A DNA stretch of 42,698 bases from a virus, in IMG/VR virus record IMGVR_UViG_3300045996_000520, positions 1 to 42,698 of that record. The stretch is one strand, 5' to 3'. Position numbers and translations under genes: made by a program. Numbering within the stretch: the stretch's first letter is position 1; every line of letters starts with the position of its first letter. Below are positions 26,510-35,460 of this stretch, piece by piece. A model generated the notes under the pieces. The model made no database searches. It was given only the letters and a program-made list of their open reading frames with translations, and had not been told where the DNA came from.

Positions 26510-27103
26510 ATGGCTTCCGATAATTTCACACGAGCGGACGAAAACCCGCTCGCCTCGCCGTGGGTGACGATGACGGGCCTGGGTACTGCGCTCCAGGTAA
26601 TCAGCAACAGATGCCGCTCGCAGAACACCGGGTCTTCTGCCGCATCTGCATCGCTCTACAGCTCGAGCTCGTCGCTCACCTCGAAGCTAACGCTTTCCGC
26701 GGTTGGCAATCCTGGCATCGGTAACTCGGACGCTGGTCCGATCGTGTGCGGCAACGCGTCTGCCGGCACTGGCTATTTGCTCGACAACGATTTCGACAGC
26801 GGCTGGAACATCTTCAAGCTGCCTGGTTACAGCTCGGTCGTATCGACTGCCTCTGCAAATTGGGCGATCGGTGTTGTCGCTGAGATTCGCCGCGAGGGCA
26901 ATGACCTCGTTGGCTACAAAGACGGCGTGGAGTTCATTCGAGGAACCGACACCGATTACATGACCGGTGTTCCTGGTGCTTTTATTTATCAGGGCCCAAC
27001 TGCATACAGCCTGTGGGACGACGGCGGCGGCGCGGCTGCCACAATTTACAACCGAACCATATTTGGAAGTCCGATTTTTAACAGCAGAGTAGTGCGTGGG
27101 TAA
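26510..27103 (+). CDS. Putative virion appendage protein, lectin-like (197 aa)
   Basis: ATG 26510 follows the previous stop by one base. The start DNFTRADENPLASPWVTM resembles the opening strand of concanavalin-like phage and bacterial surface domains. Later segments (AIGVVAEIRREGNDLVGYKD) fit a beta sandwich. Its general plan resembles the preceding gene. A role in binding host surface glycans is inferred. The end overlaps the next GTG start by 8 bp. Confidence 0.5.
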   Translation: MASDNFTRADENPLASPWVTMTGLGTALQVISNRCRSQNTGSSAASASLYSSSSSLTSKLTLSAVGNPGIGNSDAGPIVCGNASAGTGYLLDNDFDSGWNIFKLPGYSSVVSTASANWAIGVVAEIRREGNDLVGYKDGVEFIRGTDTDYMTGVPGAFIYQGPTAYSLWDDGGGAAATIYNRTIFGSPIFNSRVVRG

Positions 27104-28445
27104 ATACATTGGCTCCTGGAAAATCGACGATATCTTGCAACACAAGATACAGACGTCGTCGGTTACCACAGGGGCCGCAACTGATGCAGATGCCGCTCCA
27201 ACGTGGAGACTGTACGAGGACGGCACAACCACGCCGGTAACGACCGGCTCTTACACGACCTTCAACTCTCTCGCGGGCTTCTACAACGCCGCCATCACCC
27301 TTGCCGCATCGATTGGCTACGAGAAGGGCAAAAACTACTATATCCGCTACGCAGCAACGGTCGCTTCGATCATCGGCGCTGACGTAGATACGTTCCAAAT
27401 TGAAGCAGAGGTTGATTCCAATTCAGTCTCTGTCACGGTCAACGCAAATGTCGCATCGATCACGGCCGGCGCCATCTCAGCAAATGCGTTCACCACGGGT
27501 GCGCTGCAGTCTCTGACGCTTGGCAGCGTGCTTGGTGCTGTGACTGTTGGCTCCACTGCAGCGAGCGCCATCGCCGCATCGGTATCGGTGAACTCCACTG
27601 CTGTTGCTGCGATTGCTGATGCCGTATGGAACGAGACCGCCGCGGCATACAGCACGGCCGGCAGCATGGGCTATCAGCTCTCGCAAGCTGAGACCGTGGG
27701 CGCCATTGTCAATGCCATCTGGGACGAGCCGAAATCCAACCATACGACGGCCGATACATACGGCGAATACCTCGACGGAACAATCACTGGGATTGCTGGC
27801 GGGTCTGCCGATACAACGGTGAGTGCAACTGCGCTCGCTGCGATTGCTGATGCAGTCTGGGACGAGCCCAAGGCTGGACATACGACGGCCGACACATATG
27901 GCGAATACTTAGACGGGACTGTCACGGGAATCTCTGGCGGGGCTGGAGATACGACAGTCAGTGCTACAGCCGCTTCTGCCATTGCCTCGGCGGTGTGGAA
28001 CGCAACCGGCTCAGCGCACACGAGTGCGGGGAGTTTCGGCGCTCGCCTGAACGTATCAATCAACAGCATGACGGCCAATGCGATCGGTCCTGTCACGCTC
28101 GGCTCAACTTCACAGTCCGCACTGGTGAGCGCGATCACGGCTGGGTCTATTGGTGCGGTGACTGTCGGCTCCACGTCCTCGAGTGCTATCGCAACTGCGA
28201 CACAGGCCCTCGCGCTCACACTCGGGTCAACTGCAGTGGCAGCAATTCAGAGCGGCCTCGCATCGCAAGCCAGCCTCGACACGCTCGACAACTTCGTAGA
28301 CACCGAGGTTGCAGCGATCAAGGCGAAGACAGACCTGCTGACGTTTAACACCGCAGGCTCTGTCGCATCGAACATCACGCACGTTATCAACGACCCCGTC
28401 CAGACCAACGGCGCCACAGATACCAACTGGGGCGGCGCGCCGTAA
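27096..28445 (+). CDS. Repetitive virion protein, tail-fibre-like (449 aa)
   Basis: The start is GTG 27096 overlapping the previous gene. Residues 1-110 form a beta-rich head (KYIGSWKIDDILQHKIQT, then YYIRYAATVASIIGADVDTF). The middle consists of Ala/Ser/Thr-rich repeats: IADAVWDEPKAGHTTADTY-type units of 46 residues, about two full and two partial copies. Phages use such repeats as rigid spacers. The end is again mixed. It is probably a structural appendage or fibre shaft. No enzymatic motif is visible. Confidence 0.65.
   Translation: MGKYIGSWKIDDILQHKIQTSSVTTGAATDADAAPTWRLYEDGTTTPVTTGSYTTFNSLAGFYNAAITLAASIGYEKGKNYYIRYAATVASIIGADVDTFQIEAEVDSNSVSVTVNANVASITAGAISANAFTTGALQSLTLGSVLGAVTVGSTAASAIAASVSVNSTAVAAIADAVWNETAAAYSTAGSMGYQLSQAETVGAIVNAIWDEPKSNHTTADTYGEYLDGTITGIAGGSADTTVSATALAAIADAVWDEPKAGHTTADTYGEYLDGTVTGISGGAGDTTVSATAASAIASAVWNATGSAHTSAGSFGARLNVSINSMTANAIGPVTLGSTSQSALVSAITAGSIGAVTVGSTSSSAIATATQALALTLGSTAVAAIQSGLASQASLDTLDNFVDTEVAAIKAKTDLLTFNTAGSVASNITHVINDPVQTNGATDTNWGGAP
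27721..27996 (+). repeat. Tandem 138-bp coding repeat
   Basis: Two 138-bp units (27721-27858 and 27859-27996) encode the same 46-residue pattern (WDEP..., TTADTYGEYLDGT, TGI-GG, DTTVSATA). They differ mainly at third codon positions, so the duplication is old. Partial copies flank them around 27600 and 28000. Recombination here would change the spacer length of the encoded protein. Confidence 0.75.
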
Positions 28446-29084
28446 ATGGGCTGGGCTTCAGGCGCATGGGCTACTGGCGCATGGCGTGGCACAGCGTGGG
28501 CAACAGCGGATGCTCTGGTAGAGGTACCGGATGTTGTCGGTGAGACCAAGGCAGCAGGCACTGTAACCCTCGAAGGCGATGGGTTCGTTGTTGCGGTTAG
28601 CGAGGAATACAGCAGCTCGATCCCTGCGGGGATCATCATCTCGCAGAGCCCGACAGCCGGAACGCAAACGTTCTCCGGCACAGTTGTTCGCATTGTCGTA
28701 TCGCTGGGTGAACGCTCTGATGGCGCCGGCAGCAACAAGAAACGCCGCCGCTATTACGTTGAGGTTGATGGCCAAGCGTTCGAGGTCGACAGCGCCCAGC
28801 AGGCGAGTCGCATTCTCGAGCGCGCTAGAGAGCTTGCAGTTGAGGCAGCACAGGAAGCCGCCAAGAAGGTCGAAGTCAAGGCAGCGCGAGCCACGAAGCC
28901 GCGGCCCATCAAGCTCCAAGCTCCGAAGATCTCAGCAAGTCCTGAGCTCAAGTTAGACCTTGCTCCGATACGCCAAGAGATCGCACAGATCTACGACAGC
29001 GCAGCGGCTCTCGCAGAGATGCGGGTGTTACTGCAGCGCGCGATGGATGAGGACGAGGAAGAGACCATTCTGTTGTTGATGTGA
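28446..29084 (+). CDS. Virion protein with PASTA-like domain and helical tail (212 aa)
   Basis: The start is ATG 28446, next to the previous stop. Residues 25-88 form a PASTA-like domain: VEVPDVVGETKAAGTVTLEG, FVVAVSEEYSSSIPAGIIIS, QSPTAGTQ, VVRIVVSLG. PASTA domains bind peptidoglycan or muropeptides in bacterial kinases and penicillin-binding proteins. The C-terminal half is basic then coiled-coil (ASRILERARELAVEAAQEAA) and ends very acidic. An anchor or cell-wall contact role is a reasonable guess. Confidence 0.65.
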   Translation: MGWASGAWATGAWRGTAWATADALVEVPDVVGETKAAGTVTLEGDGFVVAVSEEYSSSIPAGIIISQSPTAGTQTFSGTVVRIVVSLGERSDGAGSNKKRRRYYVEVDGQAFEVDSAQQASRILERARELAVEAAQEAAKKVEVKAARATKPRPIKLQAPKISASPELKLDLAPIRQEIAQIYDSAAALAEMRVLLQRAMDEDEEETILLLM

Positions 29085-29392
29085 CGAATTGCGCGAAAGC
29101 GCTACAGAGCGAAGGGTTCCGGTTGGGCGCCCCATATCCGCAAGCATGTCTATGCCCGGATGGTTCGAGAGAACGAGGGCCACCTTGAACAAGTGGCAAA
29201 CCGGTGGCAGTCGGGAAAGACCGGCGCATCTCAAATTGAGTGCAACTCGCCGTCGTCCCCGGAGATGGGGTGATGCGTACACGATCTGCACCTCCGGGTG
29301 ACCGTTGTGGTCGGACTGGGTGCAACTCCCAGCGATGGCGTGATTTTTAGTGACCAAGCTTTCTAGCAGTCACAAGAGGATATGTTGAATCA
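29085..29392 (+). other. Gene-poor gap before the terminase genes
   Basis: These 308 bp hold no gene with a standard start and convincing product. The 3' part has two hairpin-like elements, GAGT-GCA-ACTC (29239-29249) and CTGGG-TGCAACT-CCCAG (29317-29333), the latter shortly before ATTTTTAG. They share GTGCAACTC. Possible roles include a processing or attenuation site, or a packaging (pac) sequence, which often lies near the small terminase gene. Confidence 0.4.
29088..29273 (+). CDS. Possible small protein without a standard start codon (61 aa)
   Basis: A frame directly after the previous stop, from ATT 29088 to TGA 29273, reads like a real basic protein: ARKRYRAKGSGWAPHIRKHV, then ENEGHLEQVANRWQSGKTGA. 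It has no ATG, GTG or TTG before an internal Met at codon 25. It might use ATT, arise by readthrough of the previous stop (same frame), or be a decayed gene. Low confidence. Confidence 0.3.
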   Translation: MARKRYRAKGSGWAPHIRKHVYARMVRENEGHLEQVANRWQSGKTGASQIECNSPSSPEMG

Positions 29393-29686
29393 ATGGGCGC
29401 ACCGGTAGGGAATCAGAACGCAGCCAAGGCGAAGGTTTGGCATGCCGCAATCCTGCGTGCGTTGGACAAGCGCGGCGCAGGTGATCGCGTAGCGGCACTG
29501 GATGAGTTGGCGGGGAAACTTCTTGAGCTTGTAGCTACAGGCGACCTCGCGGCACTGAAGGAATTTGGCGATCGGATGGACGGCAAACCCGCTCAGGCGG
29601 TTGCTGTCTCTGGTGATGGCGAAGGCGGACCAATTCAGCACTCGCTGACCGTGGGCTATGTTGATCCAGCTCCCGCGGAAACTTGA
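29393..29686 (+). CDS. terS: Terminase small subunit (DUF5681-like)
   Basis: The 97-residue protein begins MGAPVGNQNAAKAKVWHAAI and continues ALDELAGKLLELVATGDLAA and KEFGDRMDGKPAQA. This is the small phage protein pattern found directly before large terminases of podoviruses. It should recognise packaging-initiation DNA and regulate the large subunit. AGAGG lies upstream. It overlaps terL by 29 bp. Confidence 0.72.
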   Translation: MGAPVGNQNAAKAKVWHAAILRALDKRGAGDRVAALDELAGKLLELVATGDLAALKEFGDRMDGKPAQAVAVSGDGEGGPIQHSLTVGYVDPAPAET

Positions 29687-30914
29687 GCCGTTACGGCATT
29701 CCAAGCGCTACAAGATCATTCGAGGTGGGCGCGGCTCTAGTAAGAGCTGGAGTGTCGCGCGTCAGTTACTGATCGATGCAGCGGAGAAGCCGCTACGCAT
29801 CCTGTGCGCTCGTGAGATTCAGAACACGATTGCAGAGTCCGTTCATCGTTTGCTGTCTGACCAGATAGCAGCAATGGGCTTGGCTGACTTCTACCGCATC
29901 CAGGACAAGGTGATCACTGGCCGCAATGGCAGTGAGTTTGTGTTCCAGGGCATTCGCGGTCTGGACGTCGTGAAGATCAAGTCCTTCGAGGGCGTTGATC
30001 GCGTTTGGGTCGAAGAGGCGCAGGTTGTCACCAAGAAGTCTTGGGACATCTTGGAGCCGACGATTCGAAAACCAGGCTCTGAGATTTGGGTGACGTTCAA
30101 CCCAGAGCTTGATACGGACGAGACTTGGCAGCGCTTCGTCGAAAACGCGCCGGGCGATGCTGTCGTGATTGAGATGAACTGGCGTGACAACCCTTGGTTC
30201 CCGCCAGAGCTAGAAACGCTTCGCAAGCAATGGTTAGCACGCGACCCAGAAGGCTACGAAACCGTATGGGAGGGCAAGTGCAGGCCCGCGGTAGAGGGCG
30301 CGATCTACCGCAAAGAGATCGAGACAATGACGCGCGACAAGCGTCTGCGTCAGGTCCCTTACGATCCATTGCTCAAGGCCCACACGGTGTGGGATCTGGG
30401 CTGGAACGATCTCACCTCCATCATCATGGTGCAGCGCTGTGGCGGTGAGCTGAGAATTATCGACTTCATCGAGGAGTCGCATCAGACGCTGCCTGATTAC
30501 GTCCAGCAGCTCAAAGAGCGCAAGTACAACTGGGGCACTGACTATCTGCCCCATGACGGCGACAGCGCCCGCCTGGAGTCCTCTGGGCTCTCAGCGCGCG
30601 ACATCCTCACGAAGCTTGGCCGCAACGTCTCCATCATCCCAAAGGGCGATGTAGAGGCTGGCATCAAGGCCGCGCGCGTGGTGTTCGGCCGCTGCTATTT
30701 CGACAAGGACAAGGCCACAGGGCTGGTCGGCCATCTCAAGCGCTATCGCCGACAGATCAACCAGACGACCTTGGAGCCTCAAGGCCCGCTGCACGATGAG
30801 CACAGCCACGCAGCGGACGCCTTTAGATATCTGACCATGGTTGCGGACAAGTTCACGAATGACGACGACGGCTGGAATCGCAAGCTTAAGTATTCGAACG
30901 CAGGAATCGTTTAG
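29658..30914 (+). CDS. terL: Terminase large subunit
   Basis: The 418-residue DNA-packaging motor has Walker A GGRGSSKS (23-30), Walker B VWVEEA (116-121) and a WVTFNPE coupling segment. The C-terminal nuclease domain has acidic residues in HTVWDLGWNDLTSI, LPHDGD and HEHSHAADAFRY-type motifs. Length is normal for the PBSX/Terminase_3-like family. It uses ATP to pump DNA into the prohead and cuts it. With the permuted-looking ends, a headful mode is plausible. The stop overlaps the portal GTG (TAGTG). Confidence 0.95.
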   Translation: MLIQLPRKLEPLRHSKRYKIIRGGRGSSKSWSVARQLLIDAAEKPLRILCAREIQNTIAESVHRLLSDQIAAMGLADFYRIQDKVITGRNGSEFVFQGIRGLDVVKIKSFEGVDRVWVEEAQVVTKKSWDILEPTIRKPGSEIWVTFNPELDTDETWQRFVENAPGDAVVIEMNWRDNPWFPPELETLRKQWLARDPEGYETVWEGKCRPAVEGAIYRKEIETMTRDKRLRQVPYDPLLKAHTVWDLGWNDLTSIIMVQRCGGELRIIDFIEESHQTLPDYVQQLKERKYNWGTDYLPHDGDSARLESSGLSARDILTKLGRNVSIIPKGDVEAGIKAARVVFGRCYFDKDKATGLVGHLKRYRRQINQTTLEPQGPLHDEHSHAADAFRYLTMVADKFTNDDDGWNRKLKYSNAGIV

Positions 30915-33223
30915 TGCCTGATACAGACCGCCTACTTGCTGCCATTGATGCCGCAGAGGCGGACTCCTATGGCTCAGATTCAGACGGTGATCTGTCCTCT
31001 GAGCGCGCCCATGCGGTAGATCAATACCTCGGCAAGCGCACGATCTCGGCGCCCGATGGTCGTTCACAGGTCAATGACCGATCTGTCTACGAGACCATTC
31101 AGTGGATCAAGCCATCGCTCACGCGCATCTTTGCCAATGGCGATGATGTCGTAGAACTGCCGCCTGTTGGCCCCGAGGATGAGGCGGCTGCCAAGCAAGA
31201 GTCTCAGTACCTCAATCACATCGTTCTGCAGAAGAACAATTGGTTCGAGACGTTCGACACGGCGAGTTCCGATGCGCTGCTCACGAAAGCGGGCTACCTG
31301 TATCCGTACAAGAAGGTTCGCCGGCAAGTAGAGATTGAGAAGTACGAGCGCCAGACTCAGGAATCGCTCGCGCTGATCATGGAAGACGAGCCTGACATCG
31401 TGGACCTGGAAGAGTACCCAGACCCCGATTACAAGGAGCCGCCTCCGCAGATTGATCCGATGACCGGCGTGCCCATGCCGCCCCCGCCTGCTCCGATGCT
31501 GTACGACCTTCAGGTCAGGCAGGTTAAGGAGGACGTTCACTTCTGCATCGAGGTGTTACCGCCCGAGCGCTGCAAGATCGCAGAGACGACGAAGACGGTA
31601 CAGCTCAAGGACTCGTCCTACTTCGAGTACTACGACTACCAGACGATCTCAGAGCTGCGCCAAGACGGCTTTGAGGTTGAGGACGACATCTCGGACGGGG
31701 ATGGCACGGACACCGAAGAGGACATTGCTCGCGATCAGTACAGCGAGAGCAACTGGACGGCCGATAAGCCAGCTGATCCGTCCATGCGTCGGGTCAAATG
31801 CCGCTGGATCTGGATCAGGCACGACTACGACGAGGACGGCATTGCAGAACTGCAGTACGTCATTCGCGTAGGTCAGCACATCCTGCATCGTGAGGAAGTA
31901 AACCGCATTCCGATTGCGGTGCTGTGTCCAGACCCGTTGCCCCATCGTCACGTTGGCCTGTGCCCAGCGGATAGCGTGGGCGAGATCCAGGACATCAAGA
32001 CGGTGATCCTGCGTCAGGGCTTGGACAACCTGCAGCTGTCCAACAACCCTCGCACCTACGTCAATCCCTCGATGGTGAACCTCGACGACGTGCTCGTATC
32101 GCGCCCGGGTGGTGTTGTTCGCGGTAAGGGCATCTTCGGCCAGGACATTGCACCGATGCCGGTGCCGTTCGTGTTCCCGCAAGCAATGGAAGGCTTGGAG
32201 TACATGGACCAGATCCGTGAGAACCGCACGGGCACCAATCGCTACTTCACTGGCATCGACCAGAACGCCATGAACAAGACGGCGACTGGCATTCAGCAGC
32301 TGTCAACGATGGCGGCGCAGCGCGTCGAGCAGATCGCGCGTCATTTCGCCAACGGCATCGAGGAGCTGTTCTCAATCCTTCACGAGATCATCATGAAGGG
32401 CGGGCACAAGAACGATGTCGTCAAGCTCTCTGGCCAGTGGGTAGAGATCGACCCGACGCAGTGGAAGAAGCGCACTGATTTCCGCATCTCGGTTGGATAT
32501 GCGGCTGGCAACAAGGACGCACTGGTTGCGCGTCTCACGATGATCGCGCAGATGCAAGAGCGCGCGATGGCTGGTGGCCTGCCGATCGTGCGACCTGAGA
32601 ATCTTTACGAGACTGCGATGGAGCTGACTAAGGCCAGTGACTTTTCGGCGCCGAACCGCTTCTGGACCGACCCAAAGACTGTTCCCCCGCCGCAGCCGCC
32701 TCAGCCGGATATCACGGTCATGGCCGCCGAGCAGGAGAACACCAAGCGCACGATCACGGCGAAACAGCTGGATGTCGAGCAGAAGGAGCGCGACAGCATC
32801 CGGGACTTCGAGCTGAAGAAGTTCGAGATAGAAACCCAGGCGCAGTCCGCCATGGAAGCCGAGCGCTTGCGCATCGAAAGCGCGCACAGCCTGGAGGACA
32901 AGAAGGCCAACAATCAGGCAGGGCTCAAAGCCATCGAAGGTCATCACGCATCGCAGCTCGAAGAAAAGCGCCTTTCGCACAAGACCGACACGAACAAGAT
33001 CAGCTCGCAGGTCGATGAACTCTCGCAGACCGTGGCTGAAGGGCGCGAGGTGATCGGCGAACTGCAGCAGCTCATCAAGACCCTCGTTACGGCCAAGCGA
33101 CAGATCCGCAGGGGCAAGGACGGACGCGCAGAAGGCGTGGATATCGTCGGTGATGACGGCGCTGTTATCGCCTCTCAGAAGGTACAGCGAGGCCCTGATG
33201 GGCGCGCGATCGGTACGGCATGA
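30914..33223 (+). CDS. Portal protein, podovirus (P22-like) type
   Basis: The start is GTG 30914 overlapping the terL stop. The 769-residue length fits P22-like and related podovirus portals. Conserved stretches include YLGKRTISAPDGRSQVNDRS, SVYETIQWIKPSLTRIFANG, GLCPADSVGEIQDIKTVI and NRTGTNRYFTGIDQNAMNKT. The C-terminal 150 residues are a long charged coiled coil, as in the barrel of P22 portal. Twelve copies should form the DNA channel at one capsid vertex. Confidence 0.93.
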   Translation: MPDTDRLLAAIDAAEADSYGSDSDGDLSSERAHAVDQYLGKRTISAPDGRSQVNDRSVYETIQWIKPSLTRIFANGDDVVELPPVGPEDEAAAKQESQYLNHIVLQKNNWFETFDTASSDALLTKAGYLYPYKKVRRQVEIEKYERQTQESLALIMEDEPDIVDLEEYPDPDYKEPPPQIDPMTGVPMPPPPAPMLYDLQVRQVKEDVHFCIEVLPPERCKIAETTKTVQLKDSSYFEYYDYQTISELRQDGFEVEDDISDGDGTDTEEDIARDQYSESNWTADKPADPSMRRVKCRWIWIRHDYDEDGIAELQYVIRVGQHILHREEVNRIPIAVLCPDPLPHRHVGLCPADSVGEIQDIKTVILRQGLDNLQLSNNPRTYVNPSMVNLDDVLVSRPGGVVRGKGIFGQDIAPMPVPFVFPQAMEGLEYMDQIRENRTGTNRYFTGIDQNAMNKTATGIQQLSTMAAQRVEQIARHFANGIEELFSILHEIIMKGGHKNDVVKLSGQWVEIDPTQWKKRTDFRISVGYAAGNKDALVARLTMIAQMQERAMAGGLPIVRPENLYETAMELTKASDFSAPNRFWTDPKTVPPPQPPQPDITVMAAEQENTKRTITAKQLDVEQKERDSIRDFELKKFEIETQAQSAMEAERLRIESAHSLEDKKANNQAGLKAIEGHHASQLEEKRLSHKTDTNKISSQVDELSQTVAEGREVIGELQQLIKTLVTAKRQIRRGKDGRAEGVDIVGDDGAVIASQKVQRGPDGRAIGTA

Positions 33224-33507
33224 GCGACCTTGCTACTGATATTGATCGAGGAGCAAGAGCCCAGACTCTGCTCGCCAATCCCACTCTCTCCGAGGCTTTT
33301 GAGTTGGTCGCTCAGGCGATCCACCAAGCATGGGAGGCGTGCCCCGTGCGTGACGCGGAGGGACAGCAGGTCCTCAAGTTGCAATTGAAGTTACTCGGCG
33401 ATGTTCGAGCCAATCTCGAGCAAGCCATCACCGACGGAAAGTTGGCATCGATCGAAGTCGACCGCCGTCACAAAGCCAAGCTCTCGGACTTCAGAGTCCA
33501 AAGGTAA
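33220..33507 (+). CDS. Small head-region protein (95 aa)
   Basis: ATG 33220 lies in the portal stop (ATGA). The product is helical (NPTLSEAFELVAQAIHQAWE, LQLKLLGDVRANLEQAITDG) and basic at the end. A small helical gene between portal and scaffold is common in this phage group; it may aid head assembly. Function unknown. Confidence 0.65.
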   Translation: MSDLATDIDRGARAQTLLANPTLSEAFELVAQAIHQAWEACPVRDAEGQQVLKLQLKLLGDVRANLEQAITDGKLASIEVDRRHKAKLSDFRVQR

Positions 33508-33510
33508 TCC

Positions 33511-34440
33511 ATGCTCGAACAGACCTCGCCTGAGCAACCCTCCGGGGACTCGGGTTCTCTCCCGTTGGAAGATCGTGTTAGCAATGCGCTATTCGGTACG
33601 CCGAAACCGCAAGCAAAGGCTCCGCAGCAAGAGCCAGAACAGACGCAAGAAGCGCCTGAAGTTGAGGCTACACAGGAAGCATCCGAGCCGGTAGAGGAGA
33701 CGTTCGAGTACGAAGCAGAGGGTGAGAAGTACATTCTCCCCAAGAAGCTCGAGAAGAGCTTCATGCAAGAGCGTGACTACACGCAAAAATCCCAGGCACT
33801 CGCCGACCAGCGGCGACTCGTAGAACACCGCGAGCAGCAATTCCGCATCCGGGAACTGCAAGTGAAGTTCGATGGCGAAGTCGCGAACGAGGTTCGGCAA
33901 CTCCAGATGATCGACCAGATCTTAGATCAGCCGATCGATTGGAGATCCATGTCAACGGATGAAGCACTCCGGCACAAGCTGGAGCTCGACGGCTTGGAGA
34001 AACAGAAGGCCAAGCTACGCGAGACGCTTCAGCAGAAGTGGGGTCAGTTTCAGCAGCAGACAAAGCAGCAACGCGATGAACTGCTGAACACGGCACGCGA
34101 GACGCTGAAGAAGCGCATTCCGAACTGGAGCGATGACATCGCGAAGCAGATTCGCGAGCACGCAAGGAACGAAGGCTACAACGAAGTCGAGTTGAGCTCC
34201 GTCGAAGACCCGCGCCAAGCAATCACGCTGTGGAAGGCGATGCAGTTCGATCAACTGCAAGCGAAGGCCACACCCGCTGTGACGCAGGCGAGGGCTGTCA
34301 AGACGACCTCGGCAAAACCGATGCCTCCGGCCACCAAAGACTATTTGAATTACCGCAAAGCGCTCTCTAAGACCGCCGAGAATTCGCCCGAAAGGCGAAA
34401 GGTGGTTGAGGGCCGCGTTGCCTCAATCTTTTCGAGGTAG
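33511..34440 (+). CDS. Scaffolding protein
   Basis: The 309-residue protein has an acidic, Pro/Gln/Glu-rich disordered N-terminal third. A EKYILPKKLEKSFMQERDYT-type segment typical of podovirus scaffolds follows, then long coiled coil (QREQ and KQKAKLRETLQQKWGQ stretches). The end is basic (SPERRKVVEGRVASIFSR), the usual capsid-binding tail. It lies directly before the major capsid gene (3-bp gap), the standard place. It would guide prohead assembly and then leave. Confidence 0.88.
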   Translation: MLEQTSPEQPSGDSGSLPLEDRVSNALFGTPKPQAKAPQQEPEQTQEAPEVEATQEASEPVEETFEYEAEGEKYILPKKLEKSFMQERDYTQKSQALADQRRLVEHREQQFRIRELQVKFDGEVANEVRQLQMIDQILDQPIDWRSMSTDEALRHKLELDGLEKQKAKLRETLQQKWGQFQQQTKQQRDELLNTARETLKKRIPNWSDDIAKQIREHARNEGYNEVELSSVEDPRQAITLWKAMQFDQLQAKATPAVTQARAVKTTSAKPMPPATKDYLNYRKALSKTAENSPERRKVVEGRVASIFSR

Positions 34441-34443
34441 AAA

Positions 34444-35460
34444 ATGGCACAGATTACCGGTACTACGTGGACGCACGCCACGGCTAACTCTCAGACCTAC
34501 GCATCCAACATCCGCGAGGATGTCGAGGATGTGATCTGGGAACTGGACCCCATGGATACGTGGGCGCTCACGAACCTGGAGCGCACGAAGGCGCAAAGCA
34601 CGTTCCACGAATGGCTGGCAGATGATCTTGCAGCGGCTGGCGCGAACCTCATCCGCGAAGGTGACGATGCAACTTACGTCACGGCTGCCCCGGCTCGCCG
34701 CCTGGGTAACTATCTGCAGATCAGCAACAAGACCTTCATCGTGTCCGACACGTTGGAGGCGGTGAACAAGATCGGCCGCGAGAAGGAAACGGGCCGACTC
34801 GGCACGAAGCTCCTGAAAGAGTTGAAGCGCGACATGGAATACGCGCTGGTTCGTAACCAAGCGTCCTCGCTCGGTCAGGAAGCCACTGCGCGCGCCTCTG
34901 CGGGCATGGAGAGCTGGATTGAAGGTCCAACGACCACGACGGCAGGTGAGCTTGCGAACGTTGTGTCCGCAACGACCAACGCCGCTTCCCACACGACTCC
35001 TGGCTTTGCCTCTGGCACGGTCGCAGCGCCTACGGACGGCACGACTGGCGCCCTTACGGTGGGCCAGCTCAATGCGGCTCTCGGTGGTTCGTGGCAGGAC
35101 GGTGGCGATCCGCGCGTGATCCTGGTGGGCGCACGGCAGAAGGCTGTGATCGACCAGTTCACGGGTGTCGCAACTCGCTTCGTCGATACGAGCCCGCGCA
35201 AGCAGGCCCCGATCATCGGCGCCGCGAATATGTACGTCTCGAGCTACGGCTCACCGCACGTGGTGACGCTGTCTCGCTACGTGCGTGACTCGGTCGTGCT
35301 GTGCATCGATCCGGACTACTGGGCGGTTGCCTTCCTGCGTAACCCGCAGATCAAAGATCTCGCCAAGACCGGCGATGCAACGAAGAAGTTGCTGGTCACG
35401 GAGTTCGGTTTGGTATGTCGAAACCCCAAGGCTTCTTCGAAAGTCGTTGGCTGCGCGTGA
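34444..35460 (+). CDS. Major capsid protein (SU10-type, DUF5309)
   Basis: The 338-residue protein shows the SU10-like (DUF5309) pattern: AQITGTTWTHATANSQTYAS, then WELDPMDTWALTNLERTKA, FHEWLADDLAAAGANL, RRLGNYLQISNKTFIVSDTL, EAVNKIGREKE and LKELKRDMEYALVRNQ. It is a HK97-fold shell protein expected in several hundred copies. It follows the scaffold gene. The next gene overlaps its 3' end. Confidence 0.92.
   Translation: MAQITGTTWTHATANSQTYASNIREDVEDVIWELDPMDTWALTNLERTKAQSTFHEWLADDLAAAGANLIREGDDATYVTAAPARRLGNYLQISNKTFIVSDTLEAVNKIGREKETGRLGTKLLKELKRDMEYALVRNQASSLGQEATARASAGMESWIEGPTTTTAGELANVVSATTNAASHTTPGFASGTVAAPTDGTTGALTVGQLNAALGGSWQDGGDPRVILVGARQKAVIDQFTGVATRFVDTSPRKQAPIIGAANMYVSSYGSPHVVTLSRYVRDSVVLCIDPDYWAVAFLRNPQIKDLAKTGDATKKLLVTEFGLVCRNPKASSKVVGCA

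Noticed and set aside
27096-28445. Diversity-generating retroelement variable region in the repetitive fibre-like gene
   Set aside because: No reverse transcriptase gene or template repeat exists in this complete genome; the repeats are simple tandem units with third-position differences.
31064-32980. Minus-strand ORFs of 158-202 aa opposite the portal gene
   Set aside because: Portal coding is unambiguous; these are high-GC shadow frames.
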